A DNA stretch of 64,000 nt from Cyanomargarita calcarea GSE-NOS-MK-12-04C. Its GTDB lineage: Bacteria; Cyanobacteriota; Cyanobacteriia; Cyanobacteriales; Nostocaceae. How positions within the stretch are numbered: position 1 is the stretch's first letter; every line of letters starts with the position of its first letter. The position numbers and the translations under genes were made by a program. The stretch spans positions 62,001 to 126,000 of the forward strand of contig JAHHGZ010000009.1 of assembly GCA_019359595.1 (NCBI GenBank). Reading direction: 5' to 3'. A model generated the notes under the pieces. That model searched no databases, was not told where the DNA came from, and saw only the letters and a program-made list of their open reading frames with translations. Of the stretch, positions 18,468-27,727 are shown piece after piece.

Positions 18468-19254
18468 AGGAATCGGGCCACTTTGGGCAGCGCTCAACCG
18501 CAGCAAAATTCAAGTCCTGCATTTTCGTTACGAATCAGGAGCAGCCTTTGCCGCTTGCGAAGCCTATTTTGCCAGCGATCGCGTTGTCGTTGTATTTGCA
18601 ACAACAGGTCCGGGCATCACCAACACCATCACCGGAATCCTCGCTGCTAGGGGGGAAGGTGCAAAGGTAATTCTGTTATCTGCGGCAACTGCAGCGGGAA
18701 ATCGCGGACGTTGGGCTTGTCAAGAAACCAGCGCTCACACCATGCCCATTTCCGGCTTATTCACTCCAGGAGCATTATTCAACTACGCCACAATCGTAGA
18801 AACAGGGGATGAAATCCCAGAAATATCCCGCAGACTTGCTCAAGGATTATCCCAACCAGGTGGTTTTGTCGCCCATATAAGTATACCGACCCCAATTCAA
18901 ACCACCCCATGCACGGCAAAATCGCAATTTGGATTTACTCGGGGAGAATCAGCCCCTAGTCAAAATACAATTGCGGAATCTGTGCGCCCAAGGCATGGAT
19001 TTACAAGGTTTTAAAGGCGTAGATACGGAGATACTGAGTATATATTTCGTCCAATTAGCCCAGTCGATGGGTGCAAAGGGTATCCGTGTTTCCCAAGAAT
19101 CAGAACTCGAAGCAGTGTTAAAAACAGCCCTTGCTTCCACCGTTCCCTTCGTCGTTGACATCAGCTTAGACCCCAAACCACCTGCTCCAATTGGTGGTCG
19201 AATTCGCAGCCTCATTCAGCAAGGAGCAATCGAATTAAAAGGAGAAAAATCATG
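18468..19254 (+). pseudogene. ThDP-dependent enzyme (acetolactate synthase-like), deleted and frameshifted
   Basis: From about 18468 one frame encodes a thiamine-diphosphate Pyr domain: LWAALNRSKIQVLHFRYES, with the catalytic glutamate, then FATTGPGITNTITG, ending at a stop at 19014. The protein start is missing. A second frame, 19015-19254, matches only the enzyme C terminus (VQLAQSMGAKGIRV, PFVVDISLDPKP). The central domain and most of the ThDP-binding domain are deleted. Which acid the ancestor used is unknown. A ketoacyl-synthase remnant follows directly, suggesting a lost biosynthetic pair. Confidence 0.75.
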
Positions 19255-19261
19255 AACTAAC

Positions 19262-19625
19262 GTGTTAGTAGTTGTTTCCACTACATACTCCGGCTATACT
19301 GACGAAAACGATACCCTAGCGTTTCTATCGGGTGATGCTGCGGGAGCCTTTATAGTCGGAGAATTCAAAACCCAACCAGGGAATACTCGGTACAAAAATT
19401 GCTAATACAGCCGCTACCTGTGGTGCTTTTTATAACGAATTTACCATCGGTGAAAAAGGTAATATTCGGATGTTTATCCGGGGTGGTAAAGGTGCCAGCA
19501 AGATGTTCCACGAGACAACAGTCAAATTTATTCAGCTTTGCTGTCATGGTGCGATCGCCACTGCTAACGTTAGCTTAGAGCACTATTATATAAGAAGCAT
19601 TTACATAGATTTTATGGGTAAGTAA
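19262..19625 (+). pseudogene. 3-oxoacyl-ACP synthase III (FabH-like) fragment, frameshifted
   Basis: The frame from GTG 19262 reads VLVVVSTTYSGYTDENDTL and LSGDAAGAFIVGE, then stops at about 19403. The homology continues in another frame as GILGTKIANTAATCGAFYNE and FIRGGKGASKMF. These pieces look like the middle of a ketoacyl synthase III (the DGAAA-type pocket). Both ends of the enzyme are missing. Family assignment is by recall and moderate. Confidence 0.55.
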
Positions 19626-19798
19626 TTTATTATGCAGATATAATTGATACTAATTTTTATCCTATGTATATAGTCATTCGCCTAATTTATATTTGTCTTA
19701 AAGCTACTTGCACATACTTTTCAGCGTAAAAGCATGACTTTAGTCACCCATAAACTAGTGACCTTTGATACAGGCAATTTGCTTGGAAAATTCTTAGG

Positions 19799-20284
19799 AT
19801 GAAGTTGTTGAAGAGGAAGCAATTCCGACCGATGAATTTACCGAGAATACCCATGAAGATGAAAGCTTTGTTTTTGTTGCCCGGAGCGCTGATGTTGATG
19901 TTTGCGGCTTCCCCCCTCATTCCATCCTTCACTAATCCTGCCGTTGCTCAAAATGCTCGTGCCAAAGGAGAATATGGCAATAAATGGGGAACTCAACTGA
20001 ATCTGAGTGCTGACCAAAAAGCGAAAATCAAAACAATTAGCGACTCTGCCAAGCAGCAAATGGATGGTATTCTGACCGCAGAGCAAAAGGCGCAAATACA
20101 ACAGGCTAAACAAACACGTCAAAGACCTAATCTAAACCTGACTGCCGATCAAAAAGCGCGAATGAAAACAGTTCGTGAGTCTACCGAAAGTCAGATCAAA
20201 GCATTGCTGACTTCCGAGCAACAGCAGCAATTAGAAAAAATGCAGCAGGAAAGGCAGCAACGTCGTCAGCAACGGAAATCCTAG
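19799..20284 (+). CDS. Periplasmic Spy/CpxP-like LTXXQ-motif protein
   Basis: A 161-residue protein. A signal peptide (KALFLLPGALMLMFAASP through NPAVAQ) is followed by four LTXXQ-type motifs: LSADQ, LTAEQ, LTADQ and LTSEQ, in a helical region rich in Lys, Gln and Arg. Spy and CpxP are periplasmic chaperones or stress regulators. A similar envelope role is likely but not proven. The upstream ATG at 19799 gives a long positive leader; ATG 19832 or 19853 would give a more typical signal peptide, so the start is uncertain. A hairpin follows at 20323. Confidence 0.78.
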   Translation: MKLLKRKQFRPMNLPRIPMKMKALFLLPGALMLMFAASPLIPSFTNPAVAQNARAKGEYGNKWGTQLNLSADQKAKIKTISDSAKQQMDGILTAEQKAQIQQAKQTRQRPNLNLTADQKARMKTVRESTESQIKALLTSEQQQQLEKMQQERQQRRQQRKS

Positions 20285-20678
20285 GTTCAGACAGCCATAG
20301 CCAGGGGACTTTGCTCTGCATGGTAGGGGTACAACAGTATTGGTTGTGCCCCTACAAGAATTTTTCCAAATTACCAATTGTCAATAAAATAAAGTTATTG
20401 ATAATAAAATAGTCGGAGGGAAAAAGTTGGGATAGTAATCTCACTCGTAATTGAACCTAAAATCAAGGGTATATAATTTACAACTATTTTATCAAACTTG
20501 ATATTACATCTATCAAAAGCTAGATTTCTGATATTCAGCAATGTGATGGAGATAACATGAAAAAAAATTTAGCCTATCTTAAGGCGTAAATGCAATCTAG
20601 TAGATAGCAATAAGATAAGTAATGATACAGAATCATTAATGCAGCGATTCACAACGCTAAATTTTTGGGGAAAAAGCT
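20285..20678. other. Intergenic region upstream of aldolase
   Basis: Nearly 400 bp, holding the hairpin at 20323-20355 and then AT-rich DNA likely to contain the aldolase promoter. No gene was found. Confidence 0.5.
20323..20355. terminator. Hairpin after the LTXXQ gene
   Basis: GTAGGGG-T-ACAAC pairs with GTTGT-G-CCCCTAC around a 7-nt loop, about 40 bp beyond the stop codon. There is no strong T-run, so it could be a terminator or a dispersed hairpin of the GTAGGGG type. Confidence 0.5.
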
Positions 20679-21761
20679 ATGACTTCTACTCTATCTGTGC
20701 CTAATTCCATCGAGTCCTTGCTAGGTAAAGAAGCAGAAGATTTGCTCACCTACAAGGCAAAAGTTTCTCAAGATTTGTTACATCTACCAGGAGCAGACTT
20801 TGTAGATCGAGTCTGGTTGAATAGCGATCGCTCACCTCAAGTTTTACGGAATCTCCAGCAACTCTATTCTACGGGTCGTCTGGCAAATACTGGCTATCTC
20901 TCGATTTTACCCGTAGACCAAGGGATTGAACACTCCGCAGGTGCATCCTTTGCACCCAATCCAATTTATTTTGACCCAGAAAATATTATCAAGCTGGCAA
21001 TCGAATCAGGTTGTAATGCTGTTGCGACAACATTTGGTGTATTGGGCAGCGTTTCCCGCAAATATGCTCATAAAATCCCATTTATTGTCAAAATAAATCA
21101 TAACGAATTGTTAACTTGTCCGAACCAATACGACCAAATTATGTTTGCGGATGTAGAACAAGCTTGGAATTTGGGAGCTGTGGCAGTTGGTGCGACAATA
21201 TATTTTGGAAGTGAAAATTCCACCAGACAAATTCAGGAAGTCAGCAAAGCTTTTAAACGCGCTCATGAATTGGGGATGGTCACGATTCTTTGGTGTTATT
21301 TGCGGAATAATGCTTTTAAACAAGATAAAGATTATCACCTTGCTGCTGACTTGACGGGACAAGCAAATCATTTGGGTGTCACCATCGAAGCGGACATTAT
21401 TAAACAAAAGCTGCCGGAATGCAATAATGGTTACGGGGCTGTGGCGAAGGCGATCGCTGGAAGTTATGGTAAAACCAATGAGCGGGTTTATACAGACTTG
21501 ACAACAGACCACCCAATTGATTTAACTCGCTATCAGGTATTGAATTGTTATTGCGGTCGTGCTGGTTTGATTAATTCTGGTGGTGCGTCAGGGAAGAGTG
21601 ATTTTGCGGAAGCGGTGCGGACTGCTGTAATTAATAAGCGTGCTGGTGGGACAGGTTTAATTTCTGGACGTAAGACTTTTCAGCGGCCCTTTGACGAAGG
21701 AGTGAAATTGTTTCATGCGATTCAAGATGTTTACTTGTCTTCATCTGTGACCATCGCTTAA
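20679..21761 (+). CDS. Class I fructose-bisphosphate aldolase (DhnA/FbaB type)
   Basis: A 360-residue aldolase of the archaeal-type class I (DhnA) family. It cleaves or forms fructose-1,6-bisphosphate through a Schiff base without metal. Characteristic segments are [20 protein letters not shown], the [10 protein letters not shown] strand, [13 protein letters not shown], and the phosphate-binding end [13 protein letters not shown] followed by [10 protein letters not shown]. Length is normal. It serves glycolysis and the Calvin-Benson cycle in cyanobacteria, alongside a class II enzyme elsewhere. It is preceded by a 390-bp leader and followed by a CCCCCGA/TCGAGGGGG hairpin (about 21773-21801). 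Confidence 0.9.
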   Translation: MTSTLSVPNSIESLLGKEAEDLLTYKAKVSQDLLHLPGADFVDRVWLNSDRSPQVLRNLQQLYSTGRLANTGYLSILPVDQGIEHSAGASFAPNPIYFDPENIIKLAIESGCNAVATTFGVLGSVSRKYAHKIPFIVKINHNELLTCPNQYDQIMFADVEQAWNLGAVAVGATIYFGSENSTRQIQEVSKAFKRAHELGMVTILWCYLRNNAFKQDKDYHLAADLTGQANHLGVTIEADIIKQKLPECNNGYGAVAKAIAGSYGKTNERVYTDLTTDHPIDLTRYQVLNCYCGRAGLINSGGASGKSDFAEAVRTAVINKRAGGTGLISGRKTFQRPFDEGVKLFHAIQDVYLSSSVTIA

Positions 21762-21772
21762 CCTCACCCCTA

Positions 21773-21801
21773 ACCCCCGAGAGGGCTTTTCTTCGAGGGG
21801 G
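21773..21801. terminator. Hairpin after aldolase gene
   Basis: CCCCCGA pairs with TCGAGGGGG within 12-40 bp of the stop codon, followed by TTTATCTG. It is a plausible but weak intrinsic terminator. A short CTTCCTT heptamer tract follows at 21830-21850. Confidence 0.5.
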
Positions 21802-21953
21802 TTTATCTGTGTCCATCTGCGTTCATTCCTTCTTCCTTCTTCCTTCATTCCTTTAGACATACATCACCAACCAACCCACGGAGAGACGATCGCCTGTTTT
21901 TAATTGCCTAACATTCAGGAGGTTAACCGAAAAAGTCTGGAGGGAGTTTCAGA

Positions 21954-22424
21954 ATGTTGGAAATTAAGAAAATATTTCACAAAATTGCATTTTTGATGTT
22001 AGCTGGTTTTGTCTGGATGATCATACCTGCAACAAACGCACAAGCTGCAGGTTATTATTCTGGCGACCTTTCTACCCAAGACCACTATAGGTTAGAACGC
22101 GCTGCTCATGGCAATCAAGGAGGAGTTGCACCCTATTTTGCTAACAAAGACCGCGTAGAAGAAAAGATGGGACGCAATGCTAACGTTACACCAAATATTG
22201 GCGAAGATGATTACGTTGAGAGTGGCAAGAGAGCCGCAGAAGTAATTCCTAAGGATTTGGGAACTGGTAGCCGTCAGAAAAATCCCGTCGATATGTTAAA
22301 GCGAGCAGGTGAAGAAGTGGTCAACAATCCCCTAAAGCGCTCTTTTGGCGTAAACGACTACGATCGCAGTCCAATTGAAGAAGAATTAGCACGCAATAAA
22401 GCTGAACGCGGCGATTACAAATAA
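21954..22424 (+). CDS. Conserved cyanobacterial secreted protein of unknown function
   Basis: A 156-residue protein with a signal peptide (IAFLMLAGFVWMIIPATNAQA, here including the cleavage site) and a hydrophilic mature part rich in Asp, Glu, Arg and Asn, with no cysteines. GGAGGG lies 12 bp before the ATG. I do not recognise a domain. The mature part seems largely helical or disordered. It is followed by a good terminator, so it is probably monocistronic. Confidence 0.75.
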   Translation: MLEIKKIFHKIAFLMLAGFVWMIIPATNAQAAGYYSGDLSTQDHYRLERAAHGNQGGVAPYFANKDRVEEKMGRNANVTPNIGEDDYVESGKRAAEVIPKDLGTGSRQKNPVDMLKRAGEEVVNNPLKRSFGVNDYDRSPIEEELARNKAERGDYK

Positions 22425-23016
22425 GCAAAGCTTCCGAGAGAGAGCGCATATGAGACAAAAAAAACCCGACTTTTTAGGAGGTCGGGTTTCTCAATATATA
22501 AGTTTAATAAATAATAAATTAGAATTTAGATTTAAATTACTCAAGGTTTTTATATTAAGTTTGTCACAAAATCCTGATAATCTTGATATTGCCTAACGAT
22601 TTTAGTAGGCTTTCAGACCGTAGTAATTTAAGACTTGGGGAGGCGTATAATTACTTTTATTAACGTCCTTGAAACCCTTGTAATAGCGTTGTCAGTTTTT
22701 TCAAAAATCAAGCATTAATTTCCTAGCTTAATATAAACATGGAATGGCATTTGAATTGCGGTTGACAGAATTATAAAATTCAGCAGTTACCGTGAAAATC
22801 AACTTCCGAGTCAGAGCAACTCCGCAACAAAGGAATTATGGTCGATGGGAAATCTCTTCTTGTGTTTCTGGGATATTCTAAAAGGGTGACCAATTATGAA
22901 GTGGTGGACAGCAACAAAGGGCCTAAAAGTTCTAGCTGTAATGCGTTAAAGTTGCACGAGTCGTTTTCCCCCCGTGGTTTAAGCCACTGGGTTTCCTTTC
23001 CTCCGACGAAATTTTT
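22425..23016. other. Intergenic region between secreted protein and aspC
   Basis: About 590 bp. After the terminator the sequence is AT-rich to about 22740. At about 22970-23000 CCCCGTGGTTTAAGCCACTGG forms a hairpin just before the aminotransferase start. This hairpin is reminiscent of ends of IS200/IS605-type elements, but no transposase or TnpB is present. An open frame at 22838-23020 has no recognisable family. Confidence 0.5.
22461..22489 (+). terminator. Intrinsic terminator
   Basis: AAACCCGAC pairs with GTCGGGTTT around TTTTTAGGAG, preceded by an A-run and followed by CTC, about 37 bp past the stop codon of the secreted-protein gene. Confidence 0.8.
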
Positions 23017-24195
23017 ATGAAGCTGGCAGAAAGAGTAAGTCAGGTAACTCCTTCGATAACCTTAGCGATCGCAGCGAAAGCTAAGGCTATGAAGACAGAA
23101 GGAATTGATGTTTGTAGTTTTAGTGCTGGGGAACCAGATTTTGATACGCCGGCACATATCAAAGCTGCTTGTGTGAAAGCTTTGGATGAAGGTAAGACGA
23201 AATATGGTCCCGCTTCTGGTGAACCGAAGTTAAGGGAAGCGATCGCCCAGAAACTGAAACGAGAGAATGGTCTGGATTACAAACCAGAAAATGTCATCGT
23301 TACCAATGGTGGTAAGCATTCTCTGTATAATTTGATAATTGCGTTGATTGAGTCGGGTGATGAGGTAATTATCCCCGCTCCCTATTGGTTGAGCTATCCA
23401 GAGATGGTGACTCTGGCTGGTGGAACTTCAGTAATTGTACAGACGGATGCCAGCAATGGATATAAGATTACACCGCAGCAATTGCGTCAGGCAATTACAC
23501 CAAAAACAAAGTTATTTATCATCAATTCACCATCGAATCCGACAGGGATGGTGTACACACCAGAGGAACTCCAGGCCTTAGCGGAGGTAATCGTTGAGAA
23601 AGATATTCTGGTTGTTTCCGACGAGATTTACGAAAAGATTATCTACGACGGGGCAAAACAGGTAAGTATTGGTTCCTTGGGAGAAGAAATTTTTGCCCGG
23701 ACTATTATTAGTAATGGGTTTGCCAAAGGTTATTCGATGACCGGATGGCGGATTGGTTATTTGGCGGGACCTTTGGAGTTAATTAAAGCCACAATTACTC
23801 TTCAGAGTCATAGTACATCGAATGTATGTACCTTTGCTCAGTATGGAGCGATCGCTGCTTTAGAGGGTGAGCAAGATTGTGTAGAAGAAATGCGTCAAGC
23901 TTTCGCAAAACGGCGAGAAGTGATGTATGAAAGACTTAACGGGATTCCCAGATTAAGTTGTCCCAAACCAGAAGGAGCTTTTTATATGCTTCCCGATATC
24001 AGCAAAACCGGGCTAAAATCTCTAGAATTTTCTAACCTTCTACTCGAAAAGGAGCAAGTCGCAGTCATCCCCGGAATTGCTTTCGGTGTTGACAACAATA
24101 TACGTCTTTCCTACGCTACCGATATGGCAACAATTGAGAAAGGGATGGATAGATTGGAGAGATTTATAAAAAGTGCAACAGTCATGAAATCTTGA
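23017..24195 (+). CDS. aspC: Pyridoxal-phosphate-dependent aspartate aminotransferase
   Basis: A 392-residue fold-type I aminotransferase of the AspAT Ib group. Visible are [10 protein letters not shown] (substrate lid), [10 protein letters not shown], the PLP-ring aspartate and tyrosine in VVSDEIYE, the Schiff-base lysine in [16 protein letters not shown], and the carboxylate-binding arginine in NNIRLSYA. It interconverts aspartate/2-oxoglutarate with oxaloacetate/glutamate; some cyanobacterial members also use prephenate. Length is normal. An STRR heptamer tract begins two bases after the stop codon. Confidence 0.9.
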   Translation: MKLAERVSQVTPSITLAIAAKAKAMKTEGIDVCSFSAGEPDFDTPAHIKAACVKALDEGKTKYGPASGEPKLREAIAQKLKRENGLDYKPENVIVTNGGKHSLYNLIIALIESGDEVIIPAPYWLSYPEMVTLAGGTSVIVQTDASNGYKITPQQLRQAITPKTKLFIINSPSNPTGMVYTPEELQALAEVIVEKDILVVSDEIYEKIIYDGAKQVSIGSLGEEIFARTIISNGFAKGYSMTGWRIGYLAGPLELIKATITLQSHSTSNVCTFAQYGAIAALEGEQDCVEEMRQAFAKRREVMYERLNGIPRLSCPKPEGAFYMLPDISKTGLKSLEFSNLLLEKEQVAVIPGIAFGVDNNIRLSYATDMATIEKGMDRLERFIKSATVMKS

Positions 24196-24300
24196 ATGAA
24201 GGAAGAAGGAAGAAGGAAGAAGGAAGAAGGAGGGTTTGAGATGGGGATTCAGACCTCAGTTCAAAACGGGCAACCTTGATTAGGTCGGGATATTAAAAAG
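24196..24300. repeat. STRR composite repeat (opposite orientation)
   Basis: Five AAGGAAG heptamers start right after aspC, then GGGTTTGAGATGGGGATTCA, a CTCAGTTCAAAACG block and a GGTCGGGATATTAAA block. The order is the reverse complement of the copy at 5460-5580. Confidence 0.8.
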
Positions 24301-24347
24301 AATAGCGAGGATAAACTCGCTCCCTACTATTCGACCACGTTAGTTTT

Positions 24348-24590
24348 GAGGGGGAGGGATTGAACCGCGTAGGCGAAGCCAGCCGTCTCGGCTTAGACGC
24401 TAAGGACGCGAAGGAAGAGCGAAAGAGAAACTAGGATGCTCCTTCATTCCTCAAAATTGGTGTGGTGGACTACTAGTAGTTCGACGCATTAGTTTTAATG
24501 GGTCACTCAACCAATAAATTTCTCTTCTTCTCTCTTCCTTGGCGTACTTGGCGTCTTGGCGGTTCAATCCCTCCCCTCAAAATTGCCGTC
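24348..24590. repeat. Long imperfect inverted-repeat element (about 240 bp) with a 24-nt insertion
   Basis: The left arm, TTTTGAGGGGGAGGGATTGAACCGC and on, pairs with the right arm, which reads GCGGTTCAATCCCTCCCCTCAAAA at 24560-24587. The outer and inner parts pair over about 65 bases. The left arm alone carries 24 extra bases at 24369-24392 (GTAGGCGAAGCC...CTCGGC). The whole looks like a non-autonomous element; no open frame is inside. Confidence 0.75.
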
Positions 24591-24604
24591 TGGGTTAATG
24601 CAAC

Positions 24605-25792
24605 CTATAAAAACCCCATCTCCTGCAACCCAGAACGCAATCGAAGAGCTTCATCAGGATTTTGTTTCTCGTGAAGGGCGATCGCATTCTTAAAAGCTGT
24701 CATACTACTTGGTACTTGCCCCAGTTTCAACAGCACAACCCCTAAATTTTGATATGCTTCTGCATAGTAGGGGTTTAGCTTGATAGCTTGTTGGTAAGAG
24801 GCGATCGCTTCGGCAAATAAACCCTCTTGTTTGAGAGTCATGCCCAAATTGTAATGTCCGATGGCAAAACTCGGGTCAATCCGCAAGGTGATTTCATAAG
24901 CGGTTTTTGCACCTCTTAAATCTCCTTTCTCTTTGATTAAATTACCCAAATTATTGTATGCTCCTAACTTGAGCAATGGGTGAATGTGTAGCTTGGTTGC
25001 AATTTGGTAGTGAAAAACTGCCTGCTGGGGATCTTGATTTTTACTATAAGCAATACCCAAATGGTAGTGGAGTTCATATAAAATGTCATCGTTCGTAAGC
25101 TTAGAAGCAATTCCTCGCTGCAATAACTCAATCCCTTCGGAAACTTTCCCGACTTGCACGTACAAAGCACCCAATTTGCTGCAAACATAAGGGTCCGAAG
25201 GATGAGTTGCCAAAAACCCCTCCATTGCCGTTTGCGCTTTCACATACTTATTTTGTTCGGCGATCGCACTTTGTTGATATCCTGTATGCAAAATCGCCAC
25301 TCGTTGTAAATATCCGACTTCCCAATTAGGCTCTCTAAGGATAATAGAGGAGACGCTATCATCCACCAAAGCATGATAAGGACGAGAAAAACAGATATTA
25401 GGGTGATTGCGGAATAACCGTGAAACCAAAGAATAAGGAGATTGCTCCGCTCCCACCTCATGACGAACTAAATTAATTAACAAGTATTCTGGACTCTCTA
25501 TCACCTCTTTGATTTGCGGCACAATTTCTGCAGTTAAAGTCTCATCCGCATCCAACACCAGAATCCAGTCTCCCGTCACATATTTTAAAGCTTCATTCCG
25601 GGCTGCGCTGAAATCATTACACCATTGATAATGGTAGACTTTCGCTCCAAACTGTTTGGCAACTTCAACAGTGCGATCGCCCGAACCGGTATCCAGCACA
25701 ATTATCTCATCTACCACATTCCTTACACTGCCCAGGCATTTAGGTAGTGCAGCTTCTTCATTTTTGGCGATCGTACACAGACTAAGTTTCAT
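24605..25792 (-). CDS. Family 2 glycosyltransferase fused to TPR repeats
   Basis: A 395-residue protein. An N-terminal GT-A glycosyltransferase family 2 domain spans about residues 1-200: LSLCTIAKNEEAALPKCL, VLDTGSGDRT, and the metal-binding DAD in WILVLDADETL. Four or five TPR units follow at about 215-380 (YNLGMTLKQEGLFAEAIASYQQA type). Similar bacterial proteins transfer sugars to proteins or cell-surface polymers; the acceptor here is unknown. No membrane helix is seen, so it is cytoplasmic. It is flanked by the inverted-repeat element, with no operon partner. Confidence 0.88.
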   Translation of the reverse strand: MKLSLCTIAKNEEAALPKCLGSVRNVVDEIIVLDTGSGDRTVEVAKQFGAKVYHYQWCNDFSAARNEALKYVTGDWILVLDADETLTAEIVPQIKEVIESPEYLLINLVRHEVGAEQSPYSLVSRLFRNHPNICFSRPYHALVDDSVSSIILREPNWEVGYLQRVAILHTGYQQSAIAEQNKYVKAQTAMEGFLATHPSDPYVCSKLGALYVQVGKVSEGIELLQRGIASKLTNDDILYELHYHLGIAYSKNQDPQQAVFHYQIATKLHIHPLLKLGAYNNLGNLIKEKGDLRGAKTAYEITLRIDPSFAIGHYNLGMTLKQEGLFAEAIASYQQAIKLNPYYAEAYQNLGVVLLKLGQVPSSMTAFKNAIALHEKQNPDEALRLRSGLQEMGFL

Positions 25793-26327
25793 GCGATGCA
25801 GAATTAGGTAAAAGTTAGCTCAATATTCAATGCGATAATCGCTTAAAAATCAGTATATTTCAACATTTCTCCAGTCCATTTTAACCATTCTCAGTGGTCA
25901 GTCAAACCAATCGCTTAAATTTCCCATTCATCGCAAAATAAATCAAGCTATGGAAGTGCATGTAAATTTGCGGTATCTAAATCTTGGGCGGAGATGACTA
26001 TGTACATCTGACATCTCTGCATTGCTTCATGATTCATGTCTGCGCAAATCTCGGCCAAATAAATTATCAAATTTTCTTGACAATGAATATAAATTGCGAT
26101 TTTGCATAAATTTACCAGTTTTATTGGGTATTATAAGCCAACGAGGGAAAGCTTGCAGACAGTGTTCCATTCTAATGTCACAGGATTGATACACAATTTA
26201 CATAAAATCTTCACCATCTTGGAATATAGTCGTAGTGCTGAGTTAACAAAAAGTTACAATAACACTGTTCATTACTTCCATTACCGATTTATCAGTTAAT
26301 CTTCGGCATAATTAGGAGTTGCACCGA
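25793..26327. other. Intergenic region upstream of the permease remnant
   Basis: About 535 bp, AT-rich. It should hold the glycosyltransferase promoter at its left end and the carbon-locus promoter at its right end. No gene or repeat was recognised. Confidence 0.45.
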
Positions 26328-26640
26328 GTGAATACAAGCCTTATATTATCGAACTTTTTAGATCCACCAGTCCTATTTTTATTTCTGGGGATCAATCAGT
26401 GCCGTCACCTTTATCACTGCCCAGTCTTTTTTGAAAATACTTGGCTTAACTCCAGGTGGACATATGGTAGCTGCTTTAGCCCTGATGAAATCTCCAGCAA
26501 TTGTAGTTGGAATTGTATTAGTGACAATGTTTGGTCAAAGCAAAGAAGATGGAGAAAAAAAGAGTTTTCTTGGGGTGAAGTTTTGCGGGAAGCTTTGTGG
26601 AAATTCCTGTATATATGAATATCGTCAAAGCTATCGGATT
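26328..26640 (+). pseudogene. Sodium-dependent bicarbonate permease (SbtA-like/DUF897) remnant
   Basis: GTG 26328 follows AGGAG and begins VNTSLILSNFLDPPVLFLFLG, the start of an SbtA-like DUF897 permease. Within one codon of LFLG the homology jumps about 90 residues further into the protein and changes frame, to FWGSISAVTFITAQSFL and GGHMVAALALMKSPAIVVG. It then shifts frame again to FSWGEVLREAL and ends. Most membrane helices are missing. The family takes up bicarbonate with Na+. The carbonic anhydrase gene lies 290 bp downstream on the same strand. Confidence 0.78.
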
Positions 26641-26932
26641 GACGAAGGAAGAAGGAAGAAGGAAGGGTTTATATATGGGGATTCAAACCCCAACTCAAAA
26701 CGAGCGACCTGTAGACGTTGGGGTATTAAACCCCCACAAGGAAGTGGATAAAAGTCTAAAAAATGGAACCTGTTAAAAAATTAGAAATGTTTCTTCTCGT
26801 GGGTATTAAACTCCCACAAGGAAGCAGATAAATTCTGTACGGGTGCATTTTGTATAAAGTGGTCTTATTGAATCAATGTTTGCGATAAATCCTCGGGAAA
26901 TGAGGTAAAAACTATGAAGTATAAAGAGAGAG
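26641..26932. repeat. STRR composite repeat between permease remnant and carbonic anhydrase
   Basis: AAGGAAG heptamers, GGGTTTATATATGGGGATTC, a CAACTCAAAACG block and GGGGTATTAAACCCCCACAAGG occupy 26642-26750. A second partial GGGTATTAAACTCCCACAAGG unit lies at about 26800-26822. The rest is the carbonic anhydrase leader. Confidence 0.8.
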
Positions 26933-27640
26933 ATGCCTATGTCCATTAACAAGGGGAATTCCGCTGTGCCAATTAAACGAATAATTGCAGGACTGAATGA
27001 GTTTCACGATAACTACTTCAGTTCCCATCGTGAGATGTTTGAGCAGTTGTCTCAGGGTCAAAGTCCAGAAGTCCTATTCATAACTTGTTCCGATTCTCGG
27101 ATTGACCCATGTTTAATTACTCAAAGTCAACCAGGAGAATTATTTGTTATTCGCAATATTGGAAATATAATCCCAGCCCACGGAACCCTAAATAGCAGTG
27201 AAGGTGCAGCTCTAGAATATGCCGTTCACGGTTTGGGTATTAAAGATATTGTTATCTGCGGACATTCCCACTGCGGGGCAATGAGAGGACTGATGCAAAT
27301 AGGTAACCTTACTCATCAAATGCCCTTAGTTTACGACTGGTTGAGACATCATGCCGAGTCTACCCGTCGGCTTGTTGTGGATAATTACAAAGATTGTCCC
27401 GCTGATAAACTTTTAAAGATTGCAATTGAGCAAAATGTCCTAACGCAGATAGAAAATTTAGGGACGTACCCAGTAATCCGCTCCAAACTTCACAGCCAAG
27501 AACTGACTCTGCATGCATGGATTTATGAGATTGAGACTGGAGAAGTCTTTGCCTATGATGCCAGCCGTGGTCAATTTAAACTTATAGAAAATCGCCTGTT
27601 CCCGGTACCTAACCCTTTAATTAGTGTACACTCAGAATAA
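26933..27640 (+). CDS. Beta-class carbonic anhydrase
   Basis: A 235-residue zinc enzyme converting CO2 and bicarbonate. The zinc ligands are visible as Cys52 in CSDSR (which also contains the Asp-Arg dyad) and His-x-x-Cys in GHSHCGAM near 109. RNIGNIIP and EYAVHGLGIKDIVICGH are family signatures. No signal peptide is evident, so it is cytoplasmic or carboxysomal; the length is near that of short beta enzymes rather than long CcaA types. It lies between a bicarbonate permease remnant and pcxA, all on one strand, in an inorganic-carbon locus. ATG 26939 is an alternative start. Confidence 0.93.
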   Translation: MPMSINKGNSAVPIKRIIAGLNEFHDNYFSSHREMFEQLSQGQSPEVLFITCSDSRIDPCLITQSQPGELFVIRNIGNIIPAHGTLNSSEGAALEYAVHGLGIKDIVICGHSHCGAMRGLMQIGNLTHQMPLVYDWLRHHAESTRRLVVDNYKDCPADKLLKIAIEQNVLTQIENLGTYPVIRSKLHSQELTLHAWIYEIETGEVFAYDASRGQFKLIENRLFPVPNPLISVHSE

Positions 27641-27727
27641 GGAACAATGGCTGGTAAGTAATAATTATCATAAATTACCTATTAGCCATTTCAAATGTGT
27701 ATTGTATAGATAAGGATTGGATGTGAA

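Noticed and set aside
22838-23020. 60-codon frame and GTGGTTTAAGCCAC hairpin before aspC, suggestive of an IS200/IS605 end or guide RNA
   Set aside because: There is no TnpA or TnpB nearby and only one short hairpin, so it stays a weak resemblance.
26102-26299. 65-codon frame upstream of the permease remnant
   Set aside because: AT-rich, no ribosome binding site, no similarity recognised.
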